From NCBI GenBank assembly GCA_026419775.2, contig JAOPGA020001860.1, forward strand, positions 1 to 20,129: a DNA stretch of 20,129 nt, in the 5' to 3' direction. Source of the DNA: Acrasis kona (lineage: Eukaryota > Heterolobosea > Eutetramitea > Acrasida > Acrasidae). Of the stretch, positions 1 to 9,085 are shown piece after piece; position 1 is the first letter of the stretch, and every line of letters starts with the position of its first letter. Under the pieces are notes generated by a model. It had not been told where the DNA came from. It made no database searches and saw only the letters and a list, made by a program, of their open reading frames with translations. A program made the position numbers and the translations under genes.

Positions 1-420
1 CTCTTGAGATGTGCTGTCGTTTCTTCATGATGACAAATTGATTTAATGTAGTGGGATGACTTGTAATTGTGCTGATCCAATCCCNAAACTGTTGATGGTA
101 CTAAAGTTTTTTCCTTGATTGAAAGTTGTAAAATGGTTGGTTTGATTGTTATCCTCATGTTGTCACGCCTATTCGTTACATCATTAGAAAAAGTAATAAT
201 AAGGTACTTACGGCATGCCCATGATGGCGATGAAGATTCTTTGCATAGAATCGTCGGTCATGGAGCTCTAGATTTTGCCTTTGGCAAATGTATAGGAGAA
301 TCAATGTTTTTCAATGTTGGGTGTGGAGGTGTAAATGTGGTTGATTCCATTCATGTTGAAAAAGGCATCCATCTTACCAGACTCTTCGCTCGTTAGTGAA
401 ATGAAAACAAAATTTTACTT
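1..420 (-). other. Multicopy family, copy A1 (partial, cut by window edge)
   Basis: On the minus strand a frame is open from about 257 to the window edge (at least 85 codons). It contains the recurring blocks LQLSIKEKTL, then GLDQHNYKSS and HHEETTAHLK. The same residues appear in the copy at 17984-18300, in two frames there but in one continuous frame here. An unknown base (N) lies at 85. A GTAAGT..AATAG segment of 43 nt (about 212-170) could be an intron. Splicing would join an upstream ATG frame beginning MTDDSMQR in phase, but the unspliced frame is open too, so the structure is unresolved. The protein is not recognised. The plus strand also has a 93-codon frame here, which I take as a shadow because the family-wide donor-like sites are on the minus strand. 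Confidence 0.4.
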
Positions 421-792
421 CCGTTTGAGACGGTTGGTAGCGAATGAATTTAATGGTAGGAACCAGGACGAATATGTTGGACGTGGCGGAATTTGTTGCT
501 CTTGTTTGGTTGACTCAGTGTATGTGTGGATCGTTCCTTCGTGACTCAATGTATGTGATCCATTACTCAAAGTGATCTTTCTTGTAGAACTATTGTTCCT
601 CAAAGTTTTCTCCTTGATTGAAAGTTGTAAGATGGATTGATTGTCAACAAGACTATTCGTTACATTAGAAAAAGTAACATTAAGGTACTTACACCAAATG
701 CCGGTGGTGAGAACACTCTTAGGTGGTTCTTCCCTTGTTAAACGTCTATTCTTTACAGGTAGAATTGCCGGCCGTGGAGCTCTACATTTTTC
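415..792 (-). CDS. Open frame in family copy A2, unrecognised protein
   Basis: 125 codons are open with no stop between a TGA at 795-793 and the TAA at 417-415, but there is no ATG in the frame, so this would be an internal or 3' exon. The frame reads EKCRAPRPAILPVKNRRLTR, later WCKYLNVTFSNVTNSLVDN, then LQLSIKEKTL, and ends in a Thr/Ser-rich basic tail (..NRLKRK). The middle block is shared with the copy near 12015-12203, and LQLSIKEKTL is shared with nearly all copies. After that block the copies diverge completely, as expected from indels or from different 3' exons. Function unknown. It could be a live family member lacking a visible first exon, or a pseudogene still open by chance. Confidence 0.35.
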   Translation of the reverse strand, partial: EKCRAPRPAILPVKNRRLTREEPPKSVLTTGIWCKYLNVTFSNVTNSLVDNQSILQLSIKEKTLRNNSSTRKITLSNGSHTLSHEGTIHTYTESTKQEQQIPPRPTYSSWFLPLNSFATNRLKRK

Positions 793-799
793 TCAATAA

Positions 800-2116
800 A
801 GAAGGACTTTGCGTAGGAGAATCAATTATACATGATCCATTATCATCAATGTTATCCATCTGCCAGACATTAAAGAAATGAAAATACAATTTTACTTACA
901 TTCGGTATGACACGTAATGTGTATGGTATTACATACTCTGTGGAGAGTAGGTTGGTAACGAAATGGGATTAATGGGAGGAACAAGAACATCTCAGTAACA
1001 TGCTGGAATGAATCTGTTATAGGTCTTGGTTAATGATGGGAGTGTTTGTCATGATTATAATTGTTTGTTCTTTCATGGGATTGATTGTTGTTAATGTATT
1101 TGTTAATGTCTATGTGAGACAATGCTCTCGGTTTGGTGAGTGAAAGGCAATTTCGCGGTCAGTGGGTTTGCGACATCTCTTGGTTCTTTGTAATCTTGGC
1201 CCATGATTACAAAGAAACCTTCTGTAGTGTGACGTTGGAAAATGCAGGACAGTTTGACACGCTCTAACGTAGAATGGGCTTGTGGATGGGAATCATACGA
1301 TAAGTTTTGATGTAAATGTATGTCCTCGTTGAATGTTGTGATGGTTGGAAGGGTGTGTGTTGAAAATGTCATCCGATTTGCCAGACTCTACGCACCATTA
1401 GTGAAATGAAAATGCATTTACTTACGTTCGAGATGTAATATGCAAAGGCTCATATTCAGTTGGTGGCGATTAATCGGAGAAGATACTCTAGGAGGTTGGT
1501 GACGTAATGGGATAGTGTATGTTTGATCTGATGTATATACGTTGGTATGCTCAGATTTGAAATGTTGTGCGGCGTGGTGATGTCGGTGTTTCGTTTGTTG
1601 TAATTTGTTGTTGTTCAAAAGTATTTGATGAGTACTTGTGCGATGTTGGATTGATGCTGTCTGGTAAAGAAGGACTCTGGGTTGGATCATTGAAAATGTG
1701 CCATCGGTCGTGATGCGTTAATGTAATTTATTTGTTGTGAGCGTCGGTGTTTGTGGTGTAGTATGTTGTGTGGACAACGTTGTGAAGCTTGGTGGGAATT
1801 GAAAATGCTCTTGAAGCGTTTGTGTTTGTCTGCTGTTCTGCTTGTTGTATCTGTGCGGAACAATGTTTGTTTGATCGCTTGTCGTTGATGTTATGTGGAC
1901 AATGTTGTGAAATGTGTTGGTGTATATCTGTTGCTGGTATCTGAAAATGTACTTGCTCTGGTCGTTGTACTTTCTAGTTGGAGATGACGAAACTTGAGAA
2001 GGACTTTGGATTGGACTCTCTATTTGTGAGCCATCCTCTCTTGTACTTTGGATAAGCAGAAAACAATACGAAACGGTACCGCAGCGACAGTAGACGTTAT
2101 TCCCAAATGGTTTCAC
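800..2116 (-). pseudogene. Family copy A2, upstream part (exon-like blocks)
   Basis: Blocks on the minus strand match the copies at 7390-7990, 12300-13037 and 18370-18890. Read 5' to 3' they are STHQILLNN..HHHAAQHFKSEHTN (about 1640-1540), a GTAAGT donor-like site after ..CILHLE (1421-1416) with a TAG acceptor about 38 nt on, and TTFNEDIHLHQNLSYDS..STLERVKLSCIFQ (about 1345-1225). The upstream 132-codon frame (2116-1718) is Gln/Thr/Asn-rich. Joining blocks at the apparent splice sites runs into stops here, and indels between copies are often not multiples of three. I therefore call it a decayed or untranslated copy. It lies directly upstream of copy A1 in the same orientation. Confidence 0.4.
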
Positions 2117-2239
2117 ATACTACTATCAACAACGGAGAACTACTTTAAAAGTTTTCATCTCCAGTTGTCAAACGGAAAAGACAGGACCATTAAAAGTGTA
2201 GTGAGCACTTCTAACGAGACCCCTCACACGCCCACCAAG

Positions 2240-2890
2240 TAACCCCACTACAAGTTAACAAGATAAGAATATGAAGTACTCTGCCTAAACCTACATCACC
2301 TAGCTGCCCATCAAAAAGCAACCGGCGACGCTGAGTGGAATTGAAATGACGAAGTGAAGCATGTAGAGAACTTTCATGCCCCGGACAACAACTCTACCAC
2401 ACATATGGAACAGAAGAGAATAAGACGTCGACTATTACCCCCGAAGGATGTGTGGCGTTCTAAGCGTTGACTTTTACAACATCTCCCACCAAACTGCGGA
2501 TTTCGAATCCTTGTACATCCTGTGACAGTATGACCTCCCCTTCCAGTTATATGTTATGTCGTAGGTGCCCGCAATGGACATCCATAACTGGTTTGATTGC
2601 TGATTTGCTCTCACAACACGAAGGATGTGAGTGGTTTGCCGTTACACCAATCCGGCAGATCAGGGCAAACCTATCAGGCACATTGCTGTGCATCGAACGG
2701 TCTTTACTTCTCATTGTCAACAGGGCACAGAGGGAAACGCTATTGTTAACCTAAAGCAAATGTACGTGGGTAAAAACCAAACTAAACCAAGCCAAACTGA
2801 ACCTAAAAGGTTTTTACCACACAGGAGAATATATCCTGTTGTACAATGCGATGAGTGTAACAAATGAAAGTGCGACAATATGAACTTTTA
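2240..2890. other. Unassigned region with short open frames
   Basis: No gene is recognised. Two overlapping plus-strand frames are open: 2467-2754, which includes a CxxC..CxxC-like spacing, and 2631-2867, a basic Lys/Gln/Pro-rich sequence. Each lacks an ATG at a convincing place and neither resembles a known family. A short segment near 2745-2775 recurs inverted near 3685-3705 (shared core ttttacccacgta). Confidence 0.3.
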
Positions 2891-2891
2891 G

Positions 2892-3503
2892 TTACGTTAC
2901 CTTGATTGTGCAACAGCTGACTTCGCGAAGATGTGCAGAAACACCGACCGACTGTACAACATGTATAGCATCAATCTTTGGCAGTGAGTAACCTGGTTCA
3001 ATGTCTTTACGCACAACCTTCTTCGCCAATCCGGCAGAGTAAGGTTCAAATGTGTGTTTCGTAAGGTATCTGAGAAAGTTTGTCAAGTCAAGATAAAGTG
3101 GGTTACTTACCTTCTTTATAGGGTGTACTTGTCTGTTGTGGCCTCAAATAGCATACGGCATGGTTCTCAACGGCAGAGTATGGATGCTTCTTGCATTTTA
3201 GGATGTCTCCTGATGTCTTTGTTTTGGATTTTGTTTTATTCAATTTTTTTCCTTTGTCGGTTTTTATACTTGCCGTTACAAAAATAATTAGTATGTTGGT
3301 TGACCACCACCTACACAATCATGTTGAAGTGAGATATTCAGATTTACAATGCGTGTACAACCATTCGGAAGACTTGTACCTTTTTGAATCAAGACCTTAT
3401 CACCTTTATTGATGAAAATATCATAAAAATACATTTTATTCATAATNATGTTGACCGAATGCGACATTTTTAGACGTCGCACATTATCAGCCACGGTATT
3501 CAA
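2892..3503 (-). CDS. Candidate multi-exon gene, unrecognised
   Basis: Three coding-like minus-strand blocks follow one another: 3503-3288 (..FYDIFINKGDKVLIQKGTSL..), 3318-3114 (Lys-rich, ..YSAVENHAVCYLRPQ..) and 3069-2892. A donor GTAAGT at 3110-3105 and acceptor CTCAG ending at 3070 define a 41-nt candidate intron. Splicing it keeps a frame open for about 58 more codons to a TAA near 2897. The alternative unspliced frame of the last block (..KDIEPGYSLPKIDAIHVVQ..) looks at least as protein-like, so the join is uncertain. The first two blocks cannot be joined in phase with the visible sites. An N at 3447 falls in the first block. Function unknown; could be a relic. Confidence 0.3.
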
Positions 3504-4150
3504 ATTATTAATCGATTTAGAGAGATGTTGTGTTGGAATTAAAAAAAGATGTCATAATATGAGAAAATGCTCAAGTTTATTGTGAAAAAGAATGCGGAAT
3601 ACAATAATAGTACTTTATGCGGAACTAGTTGTGGACAGTTCGTGTTTCCAGCTAATGCTACATTTCTGTGAAAGTCAATAAACATTTTTTACCCACGTAA
3701 ATGTTTCGCTTCGGCCTGTTGCGGTTTTTTCATTTCCATTGAATGATATCTGCACAATTAAATTAATTCTCTTTCCTGCCTTGCCACGTTATTAAGGCCG
3801 ATGAATTATCATCGCAAAATGTAAAAGGATGTAGCCGTCAACTTGAAGTCGAAAATGTGCCGCCATCCTTGTATTGCATCCTTGATGATTAGGTTGCTCA
3901 TTGATGTCAATAAATAATGAACAAAAGCATTAAGTATCATTAATAAGAATCACGTGATTTAATTGTCAAATGTTAAAACTGTCATCCTGACTGTGCCGTC
4001 GTCGGAGGTAGATATTAACACTTTATTATTGTATACGAAGAGGTGACTTATCAAACCAGTATGTCTATCCAACTGACCTACACACTCTCCGACCACAGTT
4101 TCATGGTTTTGCGCTCATTTAATAACACACTTTCGCTGGACTTAATCAAC
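3504..4150. other. AT-rich intergenic region, nothing recognised
   Basis: No open frame of note and no known motif apart from a perfect 12-bp palindrome with a CACGTG core at 3948-3959. A segment near 3785-3800 (cacgttattaagg) resembles one near 11105-11118. Confidence 0.4.
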
Positions 4151-4285
4151 AGACGAACACGATACGGTATGGGGACGACTTGTAATTGTGCTGATCCAAT
4201 CCCAAAACTGTTGATTGTCAAAGTTTTTTCCTTGATTGAAAACTTCATGTTGTCACGCCTATTCGTAACATTAGAAAAGTAATCC
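4150..4285 (-). repeat. Family copy B (short fragment)
   Basis: This segment repeats the block coding (minus strand) FSIKEKTLTINSFGIGSAQLQ, nearly identical to 18170-18235 and to 60-125. It ends within a few bases of the left end of the inverted-repeat element. The minus frame 4311-4078 runs through the whole fragment and into unrelated sequence on both sides. Confidence 0.6.
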
Positions 4286-4300
4286 GGATTTGGCGGTTCC

Positions 4301-4420
4301 TCACTTGACAATTAAAATTCTCACTTGACAATTAAAATCCTCACTTGACAATTAAAATCCTCACTTGACAATTAAAATTCTCACTTGACAATTAGAATCC
4401 TCACTTGACAATTAATATCC
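4301..4420 (+). repeat. Six 20-bp tandem units, left end of element
   Basis: Exact 20-bp period with unit cctcacttgacaattaaaat. Units differ by one or two bases near the 3' part (attaaaattc, attagaatcc, attaatatcc). Confidence 0.9.
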
Positions 4421-4538
4421 TCACCTAGATTACAATAAAGATGACGTTGGAGGGAAGGAGAGATGTTTTTATCGCTGTTGCAACAGACAAACAAGACAAC
4501 ACTCTAAATAACAATACTTGTTTACTACAATATAAACT

Positions 4539-5343
4539 TTATTCATCAAGAACCCTAAATAAAAAGTCTTCAAACGTCTCGTTCACATTTATCTCAACGT
4601 CTTGTCGATTTTTCTTGTTTGGCGGTTCAATGTCCTCCTCTGGTTGAAGCTGGCCATCTATCGCATCATCTGCCTCATCATCTTCGAAATATCCATCATA
4701 ATAACCCATCTCTTCATACTCGTGATCTTGAAGCACGTCCTCTGAAGGAACGTCTGGTTGAGGTTCAGGGTCATATTTCTCCTGGGCAAGCCTAACCAGG
4801 TCTAGAAGAGACTCCTTAAATGACACAGTGACACATTTTGGTTGCCAGCCCTTTGTCTCCTTCTCCCGACAAGCGTAAACCAGTTGTCATGGAAACATTC
4901 TTTGGTTTCCTCTTTAGATCCTTCATGTTGACAAGAAATGTATCCAGACCATCAAAAAGCTTAACAACGGCTGCTTTTGAAGGCTCCTCGACAACATTTC
5001 GATTACCATCCTCAAATTGAAGAACTAACGTGGGATCATTCAAGTTGGTTATAACCTTTTGACTGTCATCAGCATACGTGAACCGGAAAGAGAATACATT
5101 TGAAACAACAGTTGTACCGTTCTGAATAGCTACTATGGAATCTTCATTTGCTCTATCATGTACCTTCCTCTTCCTACCACGCTTCTTGTGTACCCGTGCA
5201 CTTGTGAGAATTAACTCATTTTGGGGTCCAACAGGTTGGAAGTGGTCCTCTGAATCCACAAGATTGTTTTGTGTCTGCGGAAGTGGACGTTGACCAAGTA
5301 CATATTTATACCTGCACTGTGCGAGATGTGTGAATACAAACCG
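4539..5343 (-). pseudogene. Element-borne gene, two frames (possible frameshift)
   Basis: Frame 1 is open from 5343 to 4816 (175 codons, no ATG; starts right at the inner inverted repeat). It reads CRYKYVLGQRPLPQ, a basic patch KKRGRKRK that could be a nuclear signal or AT-hook-like, then a globular-looking stretch with FSFRFTYADDSQKV. Frame 2 is open from 4886 to 4539 (115 codons): QLVYACREKETKGWQPKC, then a very acidic Asp/Glu-rich middle and a C-terminus ..ETFEDFLFRVLDE. The frames overlap at 4886-4816 and the protein-like signal passes from one to the other. This suggests one gene of about 280 codons broken by a frameshift, an unrecognised intron or a sequencing error. The stop codon is embedded in AATAAA. 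I do not recognise the family. Its place between the inverted ends suggests it is the element's own or captured gene. Confidence 0.5.
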
Positions 5344-5410
5344 TTAAAAACGTCTCTCCTTCCCACCAACATTCCTTATTGTCATCTTTATTGTAATCTA
5401 CGTGAGGATG

Positions 5411-5486
5411 TTAATTGTCAAGTGAGGATTCTAATTGTCAAGTGAGGATTTTTATTGTCAAGTGAGGATTTAATTGTCAAGTGAGG
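5411..5486 (-). repeat. Four inverted 20-bp tandem units, right end of element
   Basis: Reverse complements of the left-end unit, with periods 20, 20 and 19. They lie outside the inner inverted repeat, mirroring the left end. Confidence 0.9.
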
Positions 5487-5489
5487 AGC

Positions 5490-5880
5490 ACCCTATTCGC
5501 AAAGTAATCTAGATCTGTTGCTAATTATTACAATGAACCTTATCCCATTCCAGAGAGAATGTACACATTCCCACCGAATATTCACGCTAGAATTTTAAAA
5601 GGCAGAAAAACATCCAGAAGATAGTACAGCAAGAACAAATAAAACTTCCACAACGGAATATCAAAACTTTATAAATTTTCAATTATATCCCTCGCATCGA
5701 AGACAAACAAGAAAATTATTACGAAAAAGAGTACTGAGACTAAATATACGGTTTTAATGTCAAGAGGTGACTGAAAAGCACGAAATATCCAAAAACACAG
5801 AACAGATACATTCAATGATAAGAAAATTTGTTTGTTTTATTATAACACGTAGCAACATCTACTCTCTAATGGCCAGAAGA
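5490..5880. other. AT-rich region, nothing recognised
   Basis: No frame, repeat or motif stands out after the short flank match next to the element at 5492-5509. Confidence 0.4.
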
Positions 5881-5881
5881 T

Positions 5882-6045
5882 TTAATTTGGTGCATCACCA
5901 ATTGTAAATGATATCTCGGCAGAGATATGATTTTCTGTTGTGAATTCGCTTGTAGTTCTTGACATCAATCTTGATTTATTTTTGATTTGATATCTTTGAT
6001 ACCATTTTTCGTTCGTTTTGAGCAACTCTCCAATCGCTTTTACCC
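5882..6045 (-). CDS. Possible 3' exon of an unrecognised gene
   Basis: A minus-strand frame of about 53 codons reads VKAIGELLKTNEKWYQRY.. and ends ..HISAEISFTIGDAPN before a TAA at 5884-5882. An acceptor-like TATAAGTAG immediately precedes the frame (ending at 6045), and there is no ATG before MSRTT, so a 3' exon is the simplest reading. A short ATG frame upstream (6092) cannot be joined in phase through the visible donor GTATAAG. Not recognised. Confidence 0.35.
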
Positions 6046-6127
6046 TACTTATAAAAATAAATTGATCTTATACTCATTTCCTTGAGAGTCATATACATGT
6101 GTACACATTTATAATTTTATTGAAGGA

Positions 6128-6376
6128 TGTGTATGGTGGTGATTCGAACTCACGGCAACACCATATTGACAGGTTTTATGAACAAGAGTGACTTGTCTTA
6201 TGATTGATGGCACAGCAGAAGGAGAAGAAATAGGCCGTCACGCAATAGCTATAATTGGTGTAAGCATGGAGGGAGGCAGAGCATGGCTATTCCTACAGAA
6301 CTGGTGCAAGAAAAAGCAGTTTGTTAAGGTCAGCGACACTTATTTGAATAGCTGCGATGGTGTGTGTTGTTTGTGA
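6128..6376 (+). pseudogene. Papain-like cysteine peptidase C-terminal relic
   Basis: The frame ending at 6376 reads GRHAIAIIGVSMEGGRAWLF, then LQNWCKKKQFVKVSD and a short tail. A His followed by a hydrophobic strand, a variable loop and a Q-N-W motif is the His/Asn half of the papain-like (clan CA) peptidase active site. The nucleophile Cys half is missing. The preceding frame (..GNTILTGFMNKSDLSYD) is in another phase and would fit just upstream of the His, so the two halves are separated by a frameshift or by a 28-nt GT..AG segment around 6188-6215. No ATG start is credible. It appears to be a 3' fragment of a decayed gene. Confidence 0.5.
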
Positions 6377-6479
6377 AGACCCAACAGATAATGATTCCAG
6401 AAAACCATAACAATGCATTTGTACGCGGAGAGCGATAACTTCTGATCTTGACTTTATTCACTAATGTGCCTGAATGCAT

Positions 6480-7330
6480 TTCATATCATCTATTCAGTTG
6501 TAATGCATCGATTCGTTGCCTAGTGCTTCGTCAAGTATTTATCTTTTGATTAAAAGTCATAATTCAAAATCACACAGATGGTGCTACCATCAAATGTCGA
6601 TCATGATGTTTGTCTTGATAATTCGCGACCGAAACATTCGTCGGTAAATTAATTCGATCAGAATTCATCTATAATTGGGTCCTTACTGATTCTTGAAAAT
6701 CTCAATCTCCGGATGTGAGCCGATCAAGTCGCTCTCTTAACGAACCAACACGGTGATAGTTTTCATCTTGATGTGCAAATGGTAATAATCGATTGTAATT
6801 CGAGCGTATATTGTAAGAGTTCTGTTCGTTTCGGCACTTGTTGGAGAGGAGGGATGAATGACCTTTTGTTGATGAGGAGCATTCTATGATGCAAAGTTGA
6901 TTGTCAAAATTGTGATTTTGTAACCGATAATCTCGTCCTTTGCAATGATTTAGATTTGTTGTCTCGCCTTGTTTGATTGACAGTGCTGATTCAATTGTAA
7001 TGAATGTAAATGTTTCATCGACTGTGATTGAATCTACTATGAGCTTGTAGTATTCCGATCCACTCGATCCATCCTCCACATTGATTCCTCGAGTCCATTC
7101 CTATAATGTATCGAATCGTTGGCTTATGGTGCTTTGGCGAGTGTCGAGGCGAATTTGATCTCATTCTCGTAGGTTTGATGTCCACCATTTAATCCGATCA
7201 GAACTTGTTCTTGAAAATCTTCATCACGGGATATGAGCTATCAAACGCTAAGTGCTAGAGTGCTAGTTTTCATCTTGATGAACATTCTTGTGCCGAATCT
7301 TTCGTTGCTCTGGTTGTGTGAATAATTGTT
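6480..7330. repeat. Diverged tandem duplication
   Basis: Segments around 6490-6790 and 7100-7320 share collinear blocks: taatg.atcga.tcgttg, cgatcagaa..ttcttgaaaatct, and tagttttcatcttgatg. They are separated by about 600 bp with many indels. A 125-codon minus-strand frame spans 7079-6702 and its C-terminus lies in the first copy; the second copy has stops at the corresponding place. Confidence 0.6.
6702..7079 (-). CDS. Hypothetical 125-aa protein
   Basis: An ATG frame starting MEDGSSGSEYYKLIVD, with a mildly hydrophobic first half (..TVDETFTFITIESALSIKQ) and a polar, Asn/Arg/Ser-rich second half ending ..LRERLDRLTSGD. No signal peptide, membrane segment or known motif is visible. Its 3' part belongs to the duplicated segment whose second copy (about 7200-7280) is interrupted. 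This argues either for one functional copy or for a chance frame. Confidence 0.35.
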   Translation of the reverse strand: MEDGSSGSEYYKLIVDSITVDETFTFITIESALSIKQGETTNLNHCKGRDYRLQNHNFDNQLCIIECSSSTKGHSSLLSNKCRNEQNSYNIRSNYNRLLPFAHQDENYHRVGSLRERLDRLTSGD

Positions 7331-7389
7331 TGTTTGAGATGATTTCGATCATCTTTCCATCATTGTCGTTGTTCGATTTGAGTTGCTCG

Positions 7390-7990
7390 CTAGACGTAGT
7401 TCTTTTCGGTCGTTGGTCCTTCATGGTGATAAAATGATTTAATTGTACGGTCGATGGGGTTTGAAGATGCTTGGTGTCGGGATAGCATCATCTCTTGGTC
7501 GTCCATTATGCTTACAAAGAAATATCCTTAGCATGTTTGGAAAGGGACAATTCTGGTTGATGTGAATGACTCGCTCTAACGTAGAATGGGTGTGTAGATG
7601 GAGTCACGCAGTACAAAATTTGATGTGAATGCAGGTCCTGGTCGCAGTCTTGATGAATGTCGGAAGGCAATGTAGCTGTAAGAGTTGTTGATTCCATTCA
7701 TGTCATAAAAATCATCCATCTCACAGTGCCATGCGGAGTTTAATAATCTGCTGGTGAATTTGTGCGTGATGGCTTTTGGTCTAACTTGTAAATGTTTGTT
7801 GTGGCGAGGTTTGTTGATCCGGCATGGTGTTGCGTTTGTAATAAAGTGTCGTTTGTCGAAAGTATTTTGTTGTTCCATAATATCCCTCTATTTCCATCGT
7901 AGCGTGTTTGACGTGCATTCCAAAAGTAGTTCTGGTATCCATTCCATCCCACACTGCGTACTTAAACAATCTACACGTTTCCAACTTGAT
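7390..7990 (-). pseudogene. Family copy C
   Basis: Matches family blocks in order. At 7420-7450 the tail block (ccttcatggtgataaaatgatttaa) recurs at 18130 and 25. At 7500-7740 it holds the block seen at 1190-1390 (HSTLERV with a His-rich neighbour). At 7800-7870 it holds ..NDTLLQTQHHAG.., matching ..NNTLQTRHHHAAQ.. of copy E. The reading frames of these blocks differ from those in other copies. Overlapping minus frames of 61-100 codons exist but none follows the homology from end to end. Confidence 0.5.
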
Positions 7991-8230
7991 TCGTGTCGTG
8001 AAATGTACGTACTGTCACCTCAACCGTGGTCTCTTTCGACGAAATTAGTTTGATGTCCCAGCGATTCGATTGTACGTTGGTACGGTATTTTGGTCTCTCG
8101 GTGGGTTGTTCGTGTTTCGGTTCATAGTGTGCGATTGTGAACAGCGGACGTTCTTCTACTCCAATGCGGGATTTTGATTAGACATAGTGGTTGTCTCCGG
8201 AGTATGGTGTACGGTTGTAAAGGTTGATTC
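7991..8230. other. Unassigned T/G-rich stretch
   Basis: Nothing recognised between family copy C and the Thr/Pro-rich locus. Confidence 0.4.
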
Positions 8231-9085
8231 TGGGCAGCTGGTTTAGCGATGGTTGTTTGTTAGGGTATGGTGGTAGTAGTTGGATCTGGTGTTGTAGCAG
8301 TGGTGGTTGGTTGAAACTTTGTGATATGTATTATTATTCTATCCTCCGTGTCACGAATCTTTTCGAAGTGTTCTGACTCTATTTGGCTCTTTATGCTGGC
8401 ACATGATTGATTTGGTTACTAGCGATTGTGGTCGGCAAAGGCGCTGGATTGGCAGTTGTGTTGTTGGTTCTGAAGTTGGTGTAACGGTAGTGGTGGGTGC
8501 TTCAGCGGTGGTGGTGTTGCGGTGATTGGACAGGCAGTTGCAGCTGTTGACTCAGGTGTTGCAGCAGTGGTGGGTGCGGGGTTTGGTGCAGTAGTGGCGG
8601 TAGTAGGAACACAGTTGTAGTGGCTGAAGCGGCAGTTGTAATGGATAGTTCAACAGAAGGGTACCTATTGGAGGATGGCAAATTGGTTTTCTACGAGATG
8701 TAGCAATTGTCGTAGGTAGAAGTTGGTAATGGCATGGCTTCAAGAAATTTACGTACAAGCGGAGGCATAGTAGCAATGGCAACTACTGTTGTTTGGTACG
8801 GCATATTCGTTTTGCTGTCGAGGTGGTAGTTGTCATTCGATTGCTGTAGTTGGAATTAGTGTTGCTGAATCTTCCGGTGTTGTTTTGTATGTGTCTATTG
8901 GTGCGGTTGTGGGTGTTGAATGTTGTGTATCGCTCTAGTGATGTTGAAGCTGTTGCTGGTGCTAGTGGCTGGATGCTGTCTACTTGAGAAGTTAGTTAAG
9001 CTGTCGTGATGAATTACTTACAAGTAGTGTGTGGTGCTAGCTCTCTCCTTCTTTTTCTTCTTCTACTTTTTTGCTCTTCGCTCAT
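8230..9085 (-). pseudogene. Thr/Pro/Ala-rich (mucin-like) locus, frame-shifted, with first intron
   Basis: A first exon starts at ATG 9085 (MSEEQKSRRRKRRRELAPHT..), followed by donor GTAAGT at 9021. A 39-nt intron with the branch-like sequence cttaactaac ends in CAAG at 8983. Splicing is in phase and continues for 66 codons to a TAG at 8785-8783 (total 87 aa, Asn/Thr-rich second half). Another frame of the same exon, and further frames down to about 8400, read as low-complexity Thr/Pro/Ala strings such as TPTTAPIDTYKTTPEDSA, APTTAATPESTAATAC and TTAEAPTTTVTPTSEPT. They are separated by single-base frame changes. This fits a secreted or surface mucin-like gene that has decayed, or a small real gene followed by a relic. 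The very basic N-terminus is unlike a signal peptide. Confidence 0.45.

Larger units (their letters stand above)
4299..5486. mobile_element. Foldback-like DNA element with repeat-built inverted ends
   Basis: The left end carries six head-to-tail 20-bp units (4301-4420, tcacttgacaattaaaattc and variants). The right end carries four units in inverted orientation (5411-5486, attgtcaagtgagga core). Inside both arrays a second inverted repeat of about 50-60 bp matches (4419-4470 with 5346-5408), differing by an indel of about 13 bp and a few substitutions. This arrangement, long composite terminal inverted repeats around a single-copy centre, is typical of foldback-type DNA transposons. The centre carries one broken gene on the minus strand. 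The sequences just outside both ends share cctattcg..aaagtaatc (4258-4284 and 5492-5509), which may be a target duplication or the disrupted family copy. No transposase motif is recognised. Confidence 0.75.

Noticed and set aside
115-396. 93-codon plus-strand frame
   Set aside because: It lies antisense to family copy A1; the corresponding plus frames in other copies do not stay collinear and the donor-like sites are on the minus strand.
2467-2754. CxxC..CxxC zinc-ribbon-like protein
   Set aside because: Starts at TTG, the Cys pairs are not followed by conserved spacing, and an overlapping frame is equally open.
4301-4420. CRISPR-like array of 20-bp repeats
   Set aside because: The units are directly adjacent with no spacers, and inverted copies lie at the other end of the same element.
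7754-8053. 99-codon plus-strand frame
   Set aside because: Antisense to family copy C and T-rich; no homology-like features.
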